Part shown: piece by piece, positions 1 through 19,735 of the stretch
Layout of the letters: the number at the start of each line of letters is the position of its first letter
Position numbering within the stretch: the stretch's first letter is position 1
Assembly: GCF_901709675.1 (NCBI RefSeq)
Contig: NC_051101.1
Location: 5,974,501 to 6,038,500, forward strand
Reading direction: 5' to 3'
Length of the DNA stretch: 64,000 nt
Origin: Syngnathus acus
Lineage: Eukaryota; Chordata; Actinopteri; Syngnathiformes; Syngnathidae
Notes under the pieces: generated by a model
What the model was told of the DNA's origin: nothing
The model's input: only the letters and a program-made list of their open reading frames with translations
The model's database searches: none
Made by a program: the position numbers and the translations under genes

Positions 1-252
1 CTTAGTGTTTGCGGAAACAGAGCACCACAAATGCTCAGTTGCAACTACAATTAATTCCAAGAACTATTGAATTGCAAGTCATCAAATAAAAGAAACGTGT
101 GGTTGTAGATAACCACAATGCATTACAAAGGATATCTGACTTTTGTTTTTCTTTGTAGTGGTATGGGTCAAGGACATAGTATAACATAAATTCTCTATGT
201 TGTGTTGTATTCCATCCTAGAATATGGGTGAGTGTATGTGATGAAGACATAC

Positions 253-6697
<6,445 letters not shown>

Positions 6698-6835
6698 ATC
6701 GAAAAGAAATAAATTGCATTCGTGAAGACCTTTGGCTGAACACACGTTTGCATCATTCACAAGGGCAGCACCGGATAAAATTTGCAGACAACTGAAAGTG
6801 CTTTACAATGGCAACACAGTGATTGTAACTGATTC

Positions 6836-6945
6836 AGAAAATGGATGGATGGATGGATGGATGGATGGATGGATGGATGGATGGATGGATGGATGGATGG
6901 ATGGATGGATGGATGGATGGATGGATGGATGGATGGATGGATGGA
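6836..6945 (+). repeat. (GGAT)n microsatellite, probably a SINE/LINE tail expansion
   Basis: About 26 copies of a GGAT unit follow TTCAGAAAATGG. The same junction (CAGAAAATGGATGGATGG) ends the V-SINE-like copy at 2411-2430. It is therefore likely the expanded tail of a 5'-truncated copy, with no other element sequence kept upstream. Confidence 0.9.
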
Positions 6946-9900
6946 ATAATATGAATTATAATCGTTCTTTAATAGGGTCACAGATGAAACATTTTTGGTG
7001 AAATAATTTTCCAGTTAGAAAATTATTGTCTGTATGGCTATGTTCACGTGTGTGCATTACATCCATGACTTTTGGCATTATGGGTAACCGTTATAGATGT
7101 GCATATTTGAGCAAAGCTGGTATTGAATATTGATGAATATTCATGTCGTGAATTGTTACGGATTGCATTACCTTCCACTGACTACCAGATGGCAGTGTTC
7201 TCCTCAGACTTCAGTCAATGCAACAAGGAGCGCTCATGAAAAAAACATCCGTACTTATTCGCGGTGTACTAATTTATTAAGAAATATTACCCGTATTTGT
7301 ATAAATGAATATCAATGTCAACAATATTGAATGAATTTGATGATTGAAAGCATCTCAAATTTGTTACATGGCGGATATTCATGGGATGAATGTTTAATTA
7401 TTCATCTCTGAATTGCAATGTTATGTGTGAAGAATTTACCGTTAGATGTCATATTTAGCAGCAGTTTTGATAGAATTTTATATGAGTGAGTAATTATAGC
7501 CTGCAAACGTCATATAATGCGTCGAAGACAGAAGTCTACAGCATACTTGAAAACATGTCATTTTGTTACAGCTCAAGCCTCACAAAGTAGCCGCAAATGT
7601 TAATGCATCCGTGTAGGGGGCAGGAAATGTCAAGGGAAACAAATTATGTTTTGCTTGAAGTTTGCTGATGATTTTGGGAGGCAAAGTCGCTGCTGTGCCA
7701 AACCATTGTGCTGTTAAACATGACTTGCAAAATATTCAAGGACTTTACGTGCCTCAGTGCCCCTTCTGTATTGAAAATAATGGGCTTCTTTCCAATTAAA
7801 AACGCCATTACATCTCTGAAGTATTAATGGTATCTGCGATTAAGCTTAATTTTGGCACATGCAGATGTAGACAGCACAATGGAGGGGAATAAAGAAGTTT
7901 TGTTTCATTCAACCAAAATCTAATTCAGGGGTCTAGATAAAGCTCCGGCATCTATTTCTAATGAAAAAAAAAAAAAGGAAAGGGCAAGCAAACAAACAAA
8001 CACACAAAAAAGCACGCAAGCAAACTAACGAACCAATAGAAAAAAACAAATCTAGCACTCAATCACAATTAAAAAAAATCAATTGTAAGACAAATAAAAT
8101 GATACCAATTACACTATTTTAGTACGTGATAAGATCAGGAACAAGATTTTTAAGAATGCCTCTCCAATGTTAATTGCATTGAATTCTGCATTGAAGGCAT
8201 GACCGGGTGATTGAGTTGACCACCTGCTTTATTCAAATCCTGTCTTATGTCAAAACCCTTTTTTTTTTTTTTTTTTGCTGCAAGCCCACACACACTCAAG
8301 AAACACAAACATACTCATGTAACAAAGCGATGGGATCGTTTCTAAATGAGACGCTTTTCAATCACTGTCTCAAACGGATCTTCTTTTTTAAACGGACCGA
8401 ATTCTCATGCAGTACAAGTAATAAGCAGCATGTCTGCCCAAGTAACCCACATAGAGTCTTTGTTAATTAAAAGATTTGCAACTACATGTGTCTGCAGATA
8501 ATCAAAATGACTTCTGCAGCAGCACTCCCACATGCATCGGCACTCCAGAGCTCATTTACTTGCTAGAATCTCATGTTTGTCTAGAATTAATCTATCTTGT
8601 CACAATTGAGTTAATTGATTAGTGTTTTAATGCCGCTCTTTATAATTGCAGATGAATCTGCACGCAGAGTAATCACATTAATGCAAATACAACAGATAAT
8701 TGTTATCCAAACTTCCTCAGCAGTAGCAGGAACTGTTACTGGGGCACAAGTCTTGGCTTTTATTAAAATATACGCTAGATGGCACCATTGAGCAGAGTTT
8801 GCCCTCCCTTCTGCCATTCCAGTTTCAATATTGTTCAATTAACTGTCCTATAGTGTCCTCGCAGAGAGGGTGTACATGCATTTGAGGAATAGATGACACA
8901 ACACACGGAACTCCATGATACCCTCACGTGTATGATGAATGTCTTCTAAGTGTTGCTGTGGTGAAATAAAAGGTCAAAATGTTTTCAACAAGTACAAGAA
9001 GGATGCTGTTTAAAAAGCTATTTCTATTTGTATGTATCCAGCGTCAATCAAAAGGGGACATTTTCTAGTCTCCCCAGCCCCCTGATAATGATTAATTTGT
9101 TTTTTTACAAGAGGTATCAACAGCGCGACCTTAGCGGGTTCGTTCACAAAATGCCAGGGATTGTACATCTCTCCATGAGCATTTTCTACTGAAGTTCCCT
9201 ATTGCATTTGCAGCATCCTTCTTGTATTTTACCATTGTTGATGTAATAAGAGTCCTTCATTTATTTATAATTTAAATTATGCTTTGTGAGTGTGTTGCTG
9301 GAATAATATTTACTACATATATATTCACATCCACAACAATTGCACAATAATACAGTGAAAAATAAATTTTTCTTAATAAATTCAACTGTGTATTTAGTTA
9401 TTAGTTTATAGTTGTATCTAGCTGTGCTGCATAGTATGCATATAAATATTGTGCCCCACTCTTCAGGATCAAGAAAGACGACTATTATAAAAACCAAAAA
9501 TCATATTATATGGTTCAAATTTACTCCACTGCATATATATATGTGTTGAATTCTTACAGTGTCCCTTTATGTAGTTAGTTATGTTGTTAGGCACAATTTC
9601 TGTTAGCATTTGATGTGAGTCTGTAAATGGACCCAATTTTGTGCCTTTATGTGAGTGTATGTAAGAAATTTAACTCCAAAACTGCTGTTTATCTTTGTGA
9701 GTGTTACACTCCTGTTGACAGGCTTTTATTGAAAGGCTAATCTATCAATATTTTCAATGGCGTTATTTGAAACCTGTGATTTATTTCATTATGCTGTCAA
9801 TTACTTTTCTTACTGAGAGGTTGGCGGCATTGTGTTAAAGTAGCTTTTTCAGGCATTTTGTACACTTATTTTATTTTTATAATTTCAAATAGACAGATAG

Positions 9901-12900
9901 ATACATTATGTGCATTTTTTTTAAAATATGATTTCAAATAGATACAGAGCAGCAACATTATCATCTGCAGTTTACATAGAACTTCAAGGCTTGAGAGAAT
10001 AATGTTTTGTCTCGCTGTTGCACACTGCCGATGTTTTCAATAATTTACAGTTGGCTACTTGTATCATGTGGCAGTCTCTCTCAGCACGTTCCACAATTGC
10101 CTTGTGTTGCTACTTTATCTTGTCTGATGATCTGCACTGATAGATAAGCCAGCTGAATAAATATGCAAGGAAAGTGTGCAGGTCAACATAGCGGCACAGT
10201 AAACGGTATATTGAGATGGCAGTGGGATTTGTTTGAATTATTATTTTTTTTTTCCGGGTCTTAACTATCTGTTCCATTTTTTGTTTGTTTATTGTTTTTG
10301 TTTTTTTTGGAACAATAAAAATTCATGTAGTTAACTTAAGAATAAAATCTCAAACACCTTTTTAGTTTTTAAAATAGCAATATTAGAATTGAAAAAGACA
10401 TACTTTGTACAGCAATACGAGTGTGTACTCATATACGCATATGTTGTCTTTTTCTAGCATACCGACTGTACTGGTGACTATCTCTGCTTTAATACGTTGG
10501 GCTTTCGCCTGGCCCCCAGCTCCCAGCATGCTTTGAAACATGTAAGTCGCCTTTCAATCACTTTTTAAGCATGGCATCGATATTGGCTACATTTATGGCA
10601 GAAGAGGCGCTTTGGCAGCTCTGTTTGCAAAGAATTGCCATGGGAGGGGTCGGCTTGACCCAGCTTTAATGCAAAACAGAAAAGGAGAGGAAACAAAATG
10701 CTACTATATTTAACTAAATCTGCAGCTTACTGGTGAAAACACATGATAATGATATCCTCTTAACACTCCTTGCTGCAGAATTACAGCCCTCACAGCAGCG
10801 GGGGCCAAGATTCAAGACTAGAGCGGAGCCACAGTTATTACAGCACAATTATGATGTTGTGGCTATGTTTCTGGCCCTGCTCACCTCGTTGGGTCAAAAG
10901 AGCAAGGCTACAAAATTAGCAATTAAAGAAGCAAAGCTACACTGTATTTAGAAAATGCTGGCATATAAAGCGCTCTGTTTTTCTGCTGGGTGATTCGCTG
11001 TGAATATCTTTTCCCTCTACAGTCAGACATTTTCAAAGCTCCACATGGAGGATGGAAATTTTGCATTTTAATTGACATGTTTTTTTTTTCTTTATGTATA
11101 ATCTTAATTACCGATTAGTTTGAAAAATTCTCATGCTGATTTTTTTTTCCTCTGTGGAGGATGTTCTGTTCATCTAATTAAGCAGAGGTCAGATTTATTA
11201 ACTCAGCAAGAGTGTGTCAGGACTGTGGACATCTGTAATGATGCAACACTTTGTGCAACTCCACCCCACCCACTGATTCATTCATTTAGTCACTTCACTG
11301 GGAAGGGAAGATGTGTTTGTTGATGTTGTTTGTTGGTCACTGATCCAACTCCTCTTCTCGTAGATGATGTGGAAATATATGTATAGAAAATAATTAGGTG
11401 CACTCAGAGAGACAAAGAAGAAGGTATAATTAACACCGAGTGGGCAAGTATCAAGCATCTCACGAAGAAGAAAGAACAGCTTGACCTGACTATAAATCAA
11501 AATGTGCTGCTGATATCTCAGTTCAGATCTTTTGACAGAATGTTGCTTGCAGCATGCCACTGGATGCACATCAAGTGTACAGCAGAAAGATTCAATTTAT
11601 TGTTCTCTTGGATAGCACACCAAATCATCAACACCACAAATAAGGTCAAACTAGCACTGAAGGCACTTGCGGAAACAAAAAAAAAAGTTATGCTGTTTTG
11701 ATATGGGTCTTTCTTGCAGGTGGCAGAACTTCATCCAAGATGGGAGGATGATATATTTTAGAGTACTGGTTCTCATGCAGGTACCTCTTGGGGTCTGCCA
11801 TCCTTGGGGTCTTCAAAATGATGAGTATATTATGTTGTGATTTCCAATTACTTTTAAAAGTGTGTATCTACATAAGGCACCAATAAAACAAACGTTAGAA
11901 ACCAGTTTCTCCTACCTTAGATCCGTGCCAATCAAATGCTCTAATATGAATGTGACACTGCATACAAATCTTACATTCCCCCCAAAAAATTTCAAAAACA
12001 GATGTATGATTATAGGAATGTAGTCTTATTTTTTCTAGAAAAAAAGTATTTTTGAAATAAAGTGTTTGGGTGTAAATAGAATAAATGGGATGATTTTATG
12101 AGAATAAAGATGTATTTATTTGTTAAATAGGACTTTATTACCTTAAAACTTTGGTATTATGACCTAACCTTAGATAAATTAATTTTATTCTTGTAAGATT
12201 ACAGGTTTTCATCTGACAAATTATGCTGTTTGGTAAAAAGATTGCACAATTTTCTGTGAAAAAAATACAAGTTTGTTCTCAAAGCATTACAACTTTTCCC
12301 CCTCACAAAATATGACTTATTGTATCATTGCATTCTTTCTCTTTCAAGAAAAGGCAACATTCCCCCCTTTTGCATTTAGAGATACACGAAATTCTGTTCA
12401 ACTGGTGTTAGAAATATGTGGACACGCTAACTAATGAAAAGTTCAACTGCATAATGTTTGGCGAGGTTTTATTGGTCAAAAATCTCTGCTGTACAGTGTC
12501 CATGGCCAGACCACAATCACTGCCAGATTGCTTTTGGCTCTGCTTGATATTGAAAATAAACAAACAGAAATAAATAAAATAAATTGTACCCATTTCACAT
12601 AACATGCTGGGAATACCATCACTTCAGTCGGCAGCTTCATGCACGCCACCTGCATGTACGTATATGAGCATCCGGTCTGCTATAAGCTTTATTTTGTCTG
12701 TGTGGGGACCATGAAAGGAAACGAGGACGACGAGGCAGCTCCCTGCAACACTCTATGCACAGTATGTTGCTAAGTCATGCAGCCAAATTTTTTTGCTTTA
12801 ATATATTTTTTAATGCAAGTGCAGAAATTATTGTGTGCTGATATAATGTGCAAGTTATTGCTTTATTATGTTTACAGTATAGGTCCTGACAAAAAAAAAA

Positions 12901-15454
12901 GAAAACATCTGTGAAAATTTGTTGGCACATGAAGAGTCTGACATAAATAATGTAAAATGACAGGAATAATTATTATGCTTACATCAAAATATACATTTTG
13001 TACTAAATATACACTATTGCAGATGTATTCTTTTTTCATACAGTGCTATTAATTTTGTTTATTTAAAATGCTCATGATAATGCGCCGCAATTATATACTT
13101 TTGAAAACCACAATGAGAAATATACTGTATGTTAAATCCATATCTCTTTAACAGTTTCCATCAATCTGTAAAAAATTTTTACTAAAAATATTATGTTTGG
13201 AATGACTGTAGGAATTTTTGCTTGGGTTGTGAGTAGAAATATGGATGCAAAAACATTGAAAAGAAGGGAATATCCTCACGCAACCTTTTATAAGAAGTTT
13301 GCTGACCAGAATCCACAATTGCAAAATTGCTTCCTGAAGCTGGACATTTCATGTACAAGCTGCGGTCGGGGGGCCTCAGCAATAACTAAATGATAATGAA
13401 ATCAAACAGGTGCATTTGACGTGCATACCTGTGATCACTACGCCACTGTCTTGTCTTCTTAACTTGCTCTGTAATAAGCTCCATCAGAGATCAGCTTCTA
13501 TGCCGCCCCTCAACACCTCCCACCTCTCTACTGATAAGATCTTGAGTATGTCATTCTCTCTTTCCTTTTATTTCCAACTCTTTTGGTATTCTTTAAGAAA
13601 AAGTCAGTTTAATCATATCTTAATGCTTTGATAATGGGCTTCTTTTTTACGGGCAAAGAAGAACAGTCACTTCAGTGTCTTAAAAAGCCCGTCATGTGGA
13701 GGGAAGGAGAGAGTGTCTCTAAATTAAATTTGCACAGGCTCTCCCTCGGTGGTGCATTGTGTGTGTTTGAAAGTGAAGCGCTTTTCACCCCTCTTGACAA
13801 TCACACAAAACATGTAATAGTTTCATGTGCGTAAGTGGAGACTATTAATATTTAAATGTCAGCTTGTTTGAGTTCAGTAATTGTGAGGTTTAAATTGGTA
13901 CTAAACAGCCGTTTCAATGTTCAATGTCAAGCCAATTTTTTGTATTTATTGTATGTTTCATCGTTGCTGCTTTACCTCAAAGATTGGTTTGGGGTGTATT
14001 TCTATTCTGTCTTTTTTTTTAATGCAAATATTTTTAACAGCAATTGCTAAGGTGCAACTCCACACGAGTGACGAAATAAATTATTTGTACAGTTTCCCTT
14101 CATGTGACTGTCAGTGCACACTTTTCAAGTGTGTGTGAGCGTGTGCAGGCGTGTGTAAACTTCCAAAACAAGCTCTCCAATCATCTGTCAATCACATTGA
14201 GTGGCAGGTGAGACAACAGCTGCACACAATTCTTTGCATACACAGCAGTAAATATGTGTTAAAATGATACAACAAACTCTCCATTGAACTTTCCTGCTCT
14301 TATACCATTCTGAATTCAAACAAAGCCCCCAATAGATATAATATGAATAATTGAATCTTGGGGGGGGCGGGACTTGTAGCAGTGTGACCCACTTGCAGTC
14401 ATTTAGCAAGTGCGATGGTGCCCGGGAGCATATTTGAATAGCCCTGTGGCTCTTCCATGTTACTGTCAGACCACTGTGAGACCAGCAAATGGTGGCTGCT
14501 TCCTTTGTCTTGACCTACTAGTAACTTGTTATTGCATTGAATTAGAAGGATGGCTGACAAAACCAGCACAACAAAGGGAGGGGGGAAAAACAGCTTAAGA
14601 ACAAATAGCCATTTCTGGTAGAGTTTAGAGTTATAATCAGTGCCGTAGAAGCTGCAGTGGAGGGAATGAAAGTCAGTGTGCAAAACATTATCTGCGTCTC
14701 AAGATGGATCCTTGACTAATCCTGCTGTCTGAGCTCAATGCTCCCAAGATGCTCTGAGTGAAGAAACACTAGAGGAGAGGAAGTCGCAAGGGGGAACGAA
14801 GTAGACCATAGATTTTATGAAGAAAAAAAAAACAGATTTCTCCCAACATGCAATATGCACAGGGTCATTTTGGTCCTAATTGCACTCTATTCAACAAACA
14901 AGCACCGTTTTTATTAGATGATTAAAGATGAATTAATAATCATTGTTCTTGTAATGATCAAAATCAAACTCACAGTATTTCAAGAAAAAGGCCAACGAGA
15001 AGACACCTATCCATCTATTTATTATCCTCACATTACTTTTGCATTGGCTGGTGCAGCTTGTGGCAGATTTGTTATTTATTTGGCAAAACGCAAGCTGTCG
15101 CACTATTGTGTGGCTCCACATGGAATGCTGTCCTCTTTGATTCAGACTAATAGCGTCTCACCAAGCTACAACTATAACATGCTCTATGAAAAGCCTCTAA
15201 TTCTCAATCATCTTAAAGGATTCATGCGTACTGCAAGAGAAGATGCCTATATGCAATGCCACCCACAAAAAGAAATGGATGGGGAGAGAAAAGCCGTTAC
15301 CCAAAAAAAAAAAAAAAAAAAAACATTCCTGGACATGAAAATCATCACCCACAATCCTTTCACTGCAGAAGCTTGGCATCCCTCTGACTGCTTATACAGT
15401 GACTTAAAAAGAAAATGTTCCTTCTAACTTTCTCAGGGCGTTAAATTGTTCTTT
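6946..15454. other. AT-rich intergenic DNA, no gene seen
   Basis: No exon, RNA gene or intact mobile element could be supported. Homopolymer runs lie at about 7964-7976 (A) and 8260-8277 (T). An AAAC-rich low-complexity stretch covers about 7985-8050. The longest reading frame runs from 14918 and passes through a 20-base poly-A run at 15302-15321, so it is not convincing as coding. Confidence 0.6.
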
Positions 15455-15570
15455 CTGTCCTAGAAGACATTTCACCTCTCATCCGAGCAGGTTTCATCAG
15501 TTCATGCAAGAAGACTTGGTGAGGACTGAGATGGTGTCAAAAACCCAACTACGTATTTATGCTCCAAGTT
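15455..15570. mobile_element. degraded dispersed repeat, family unassigned
   Basis: The stretch TTTCACCTCTCATCCGAGCA followed by GGTTTCATCAGTTCATGC and GACTTGGTGAGGACTGA resembles a repeat widely spread in teleost genomes that I recall only in outline. There is no open frame and no visible end. A repeat-library search would settle its identity. Confidence 0.35.
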
Positions 15571-18500
15571 GGAAGCATGTCACATCCACGAATAGTATCA
15601 TTCATTTCTTTTGATTTTAACCCAGGCAACATCCTGGTACACTTTATACTCGGTAACACCCTGAGACAAAGGCAAGTACAACCCAAGAAACAGACACCAA
15701 AATAAAATAAAATAAAACTTCCTGTTTTGGCTGTTTGTGGCAGCTCTACTAAACTTTTCCATCAGAATCAAATATTAATGAGGGAGTTTCCACTCAACGA
15801 CTCCTGTTGACGGACAGAGGCCTCTCTGCAGGACATAAAATGACTGTTTTGTTCTGCGTTCCAAAAAAATAATACCATTTGTAGTTGGGGCATGCCTCTG
15901 TCACGGCGCATGAACAGTTGGGCTTTTTACAAACCCCCCAAAATTCTTCCAAAAATGCTGATAAAGATTCTAGGTCTAGGTCCTAGAATCTAGGACAACC
16001 GCAAGAGTCCAATTGCAATCAATTCAGGGCTCTGAGAATGAGGTGACCTGGATGAATGACATCTCCACTCCATTAGGGAACTGTATTCACATTAAAAAAT
16101 GCACGTTTATGAGAATTTAATTTGCAAGTTTCAGGGGGCGACTAACAACAAAGTAAAGAGTGTCCAAGATGTCGCAGACCACTGCTGCTTAGCAGGACTC
16201 TGTCACTGGCACTCTGTAAGGGTTTCCACTGAGATGAATCTAAAACTGGCCACAGGGTTATTTTTAGACTTGGCTGCGGGATAGAAAGTTTCTGAGCCCT
16301 ATAAGTGGGTCAGCTCAAATGGCGTTCACATTGCTGCATTATGTACGATTACTGAAAAGTAGCATCTCTGCACCACAGCAATTTTTAATCCATGTTGGAG
16401 TGATTGAACAAGTCAGATCCACTCATACGAACTTCGGAAATCACTATTATTCCACAAGGAATTTGATGAGCACTTTTCTATCGTTACCTGATGGAAATAC
16501 ATTTTTAGATTGACCAACCTTCATTTCGTACATATGCACAAAATGGCGAATACATACGTATAAGCAAAGCATGTAATTCCCTTAAATTTAAAAGATAACT
16601 TTAAATGTTTTTAAAGTGCTTTTGTCATGCTTGTTTAAATATTACACAATCTCAAGACAATTTGTATGCAATTACATTGTGGTATATTATGAGAGAGACC
16701 CAAGTTAAAGCCATCCTTGTTGTGTGTTGTGAGTGGACATTCAGTTGCAATAATTACAGTAACAGTGACAGTATTGGAGTGGAAATGATGAGCAGCCGTT
16801 GCAGTTGCTGGCCTCCATTCCAACTTTGACAGGTAAACAATCTAATTGATCTCGCCAGATTGTTCACTGGCGTATTTCTAGACCTCCATTCTGCTGAACA
16901 GACAAGCCCATCATCAGTAGCTCTGAAAAAACGTCAGAGGAGTAAGAGTAATTTATGGTGATGACTGACAAGTGCAGACTGCTGTTCAATGGGCTGAGCG
17001 TTCATTAGAAAACACATTTTCAGATGTCGCCATGCTTTCGGGTTTTGTACTTTTCGGGCGGACTAATTCAAACAAATATTGTTTGAATTCTGCAATGTCA
17101 CTGAAATGTGCAGAAGGAACTTAAACCTCAACTGACGGAGCCGACTTTTTTTTTTTTTGAACATTGACAGCCATCTGTGCGGATTTCTTTCACTCTCCAC
17201 TAATGAGCTGTGGAGTAAGGAGACCCAGTCTACACAGGCCGGTCCCTTGGGCCCCGTGCAGCTGCCGGGCACACACATACTAGATGTGTGCACACACAGC
17301 GCCCAGCTACAAAGTATGTTTGAAAGAATACTATTCTAAGATGTGAAGTCCCAAAACTTCCCATTGCGAATATGCCAACATCTTGTACTACAAAATGTCC
17401 TGCATGTCTACTGCAGATGTGCCAACTTTAGTGGGGAAGAAGAAAAAAGCCCAAATATAACATAATAGATCGATTTGAGTAAATCTGAGAACATACAGTA
17501 CACGTTCCTCAAAACATAATTAGAATGGAGTAGTCATTGGAGCGTTATGTTTTTGATGTTTCAATATATTCAAATAAAATGTTGCATTCATTTCTTACTA
17601 CCCTTTTATCCATTTTTTAATGCTCAAGAACACTTCAGAAAAGCATTTAACGCAATTTGTCCATTAAAACCATAAAAACTCCCCATTAATAACAACGCTG
17701 TAAAAATGAAGGGGTACTACGGGGTCCAATCCATCACATGTATCCATCTTCTGTCACTACTTGAGGATTCCAATAATTTATTCATGCCTATACCATAATA
17801 TTCTTGAAAGCTCTAAATCTAATGGTGAAATGAGTAAGAAGATTTTACCCAAATAAATAGAGACAACGCATTCCTAAATGTCATCAGTTTTGCATAGCTT
17901 TTGACACTTTCCTTCTTCACCTTCTCAAACCTGTAAATGTGAGAAAATGTGGAAATCTGTTTGATCCCCATCAGCACACGGAGCTGGAATGCCACTGATA
18001 CAGTGTGTGAATAGAAAGAGACAGGAAGAGCCTAATCAATGTTCTCCAGGGCTGGCACATGCCTTGCCTTTGTTTCTTTTTGTAAATACAAGCCTCTTTA
18101 ACATCACAATATAAGCCATTATCTCGCCTGGCAAGGTAAATTTTTTTATGGAGGTGGGGTTGGGGGTGGATTGGTACGGGTATGCTGCACAAAAACATAT
18201 TTTCCCTCAGCTTGGAGCAGATCAGTCAGCCGAGATCTAAAGACATGCAAATATTACTGCAAAAAATACTGGCAAAACTCATTCTAATTATTCCATATCA
18301 GCACATTTGCATGGAATGCTTTTTTTTTTTTTTTCTTTCTTTTAAGAAGCCAAGAGTTTATGATCAGGAGAACCCGGACAAGGGGGCTGTTTAGGAATTC
18401 ACCACATTTTGATCTAATCACAAAATCAAAATATTCATGAAGCACAATGATATCTCCCTGAAGCAGGCAGCTAGCCATTAATTTTCAAATTCAGGTAATT

Positions 18501-18911
18501 TATTAACACTTATCAGAGGCTGAAAAAGCCTTGCTCTGTGTTCACAAAGTGGGTGAGAGGGAGAGAGGAGTTCAGGAAAACTGATTCCAGATGATTTATA
18601 ATGGTGTGCAGGGTGCATTTTCAACCAGGTATTCAATTAGAATGTATGTCCAATTTTCTGTTCTAGATCAACAGTTAAAAACTCTATTAAAGCAGAATTT
18701 TACATATCTCACATTCACAGCAAAGGCGATAACGGCCATGCTTTAACAATCATTTGCTTGAAAAGAAAATTCTAACGTGTCCCTAATTAACATTTTCTAC
18801 TATATACTGTACAATATGCATTTTGCAATTAAAAGCACTGTGTGCTTGGCGAATATTTCAATTTTTGAAATTAGCTTTTAAATGTCCATTCTCTAGACTG
18901 AGTTTGGTGAG
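15571..18911. other. intergenic DNA, no gene seen
   Basis: Nothing is identified except a short perfect inverted repeat at 15966-15990 (GATTCTAGG, 7-base spacer, CCTAGAATC). The stretch 17190-17330 is less AT-rich than its surroundings and could be a conserved non-coding element, but that cannot be judged from one sequence. Confidence 0.55.
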
Positions 18912-18960
18912 AGGCAGTGTACTACACCCTTGACTGGTCGCCTGCCAATAAATCAGTGGC
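18912..18960 (-). mobile_element. V-SINE-like tail fragment
   Basis: Read on the minus strand it gives TGATTTATTGGCAGGCGACC then AGTCAAGGGTGTAGTACACT. This matches the tail motif CCTGYGATTGGCTGGCAACC-AGTTCAGGGTGT of the element at 2108-2430. Only about 50 bases are recognisable. Confidence 0.55.
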
Positions 18961-19587
18961 TTTCTTTTACATTATATAAGCATTGTACAGTATGCATTCA
19001 TCTGCAACAACAAGAGTAGTAAAGGATTTCTATAAAGGACAGTGGATTGAAAAACGACACCCGATGTCATTGTCTCAGCATAATATTGTGAGGTATAGAC
19101 TCAAGCAGCCCCCTGAAGCTGAGCCACCGGAGCTGAGCTCTGATCGCAGCATGATAACAACCAGATGGATCGATACACATGTTGTAAAGGTTAAATGATG
19201 TTATGTTGTTCGTGGCTATACAGCAAGTCACCCTGCATGATACTGACACTTGTGCTGCCCTGCCGTCTTCCTTGCTGCCAGCAGTGTTAAAGTTGATGCT
19301 CTCCAGTGACCTCAGGAAGAAGGTCAAGTGTTGAAATCAGCGAGTGAACGGTACCCAAATAGAAGCGTGTCTATTGTGCAATCGACTTTCGATTCAAACT
19401 TAGAGTAAATGCTGCCTCTGATAAGGAGTTTGAATAATAATCAAAACAATAATAAAAATAAATAAATCAGGCTTCAGATTTGAGGCTACAGACCACTCAA
19501 GCTACATCTGATTTCAGGTATTCTTTTGCAAAATGTTAATAGGTAATGCATTTTGCTAAGGACAATGATGAAGGGGTACATTTGCCT

Positions 19588-19735
19588 GGCTTTGGTGCTG
19601 GCAGTTTGGGATCAGTTCCCACTTAGTAACCGTGGGAACGAGAGAGTAAATGTGTACAGTATGGGTCCTGTGACTGATGAGGGTGTAGCCTGGCTTTTGC
19701 CCAGAGGTACCCAGGAGAGGCTCCAGTTGGTTCCC
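19588..19735 (+). mobile_element. degraded SINE-like copy
   Basis: GGGATCAGTTCCCACTTAGT resembles a decayed tRNA-type B-box region. It is followed by GTGACTGATGAGGGTGTAGC and CCAGAGGTACCCAGGAGAGG-CTCCAG, echoing the tail of the 2108-2430 element (GATAGGCTCCAGC). The 89-codon frame over it at 19553-19822 is therefore best read as repeat, not gene. Confidence 0.5.

Noticed and set aside
14918-15427. 169-codon plus-strand reading frame
   Set aside because: No known domain is recognisable, a 20-base poly-A run lies inside it, and nothing splice-like surrounds it. It is one long frame in AT-rich DNA.
17740-17770. Possible SINE tail near TATCCATCTTCTGTCACTAC
   Set aside because: The similarity is too short to separate from chance.
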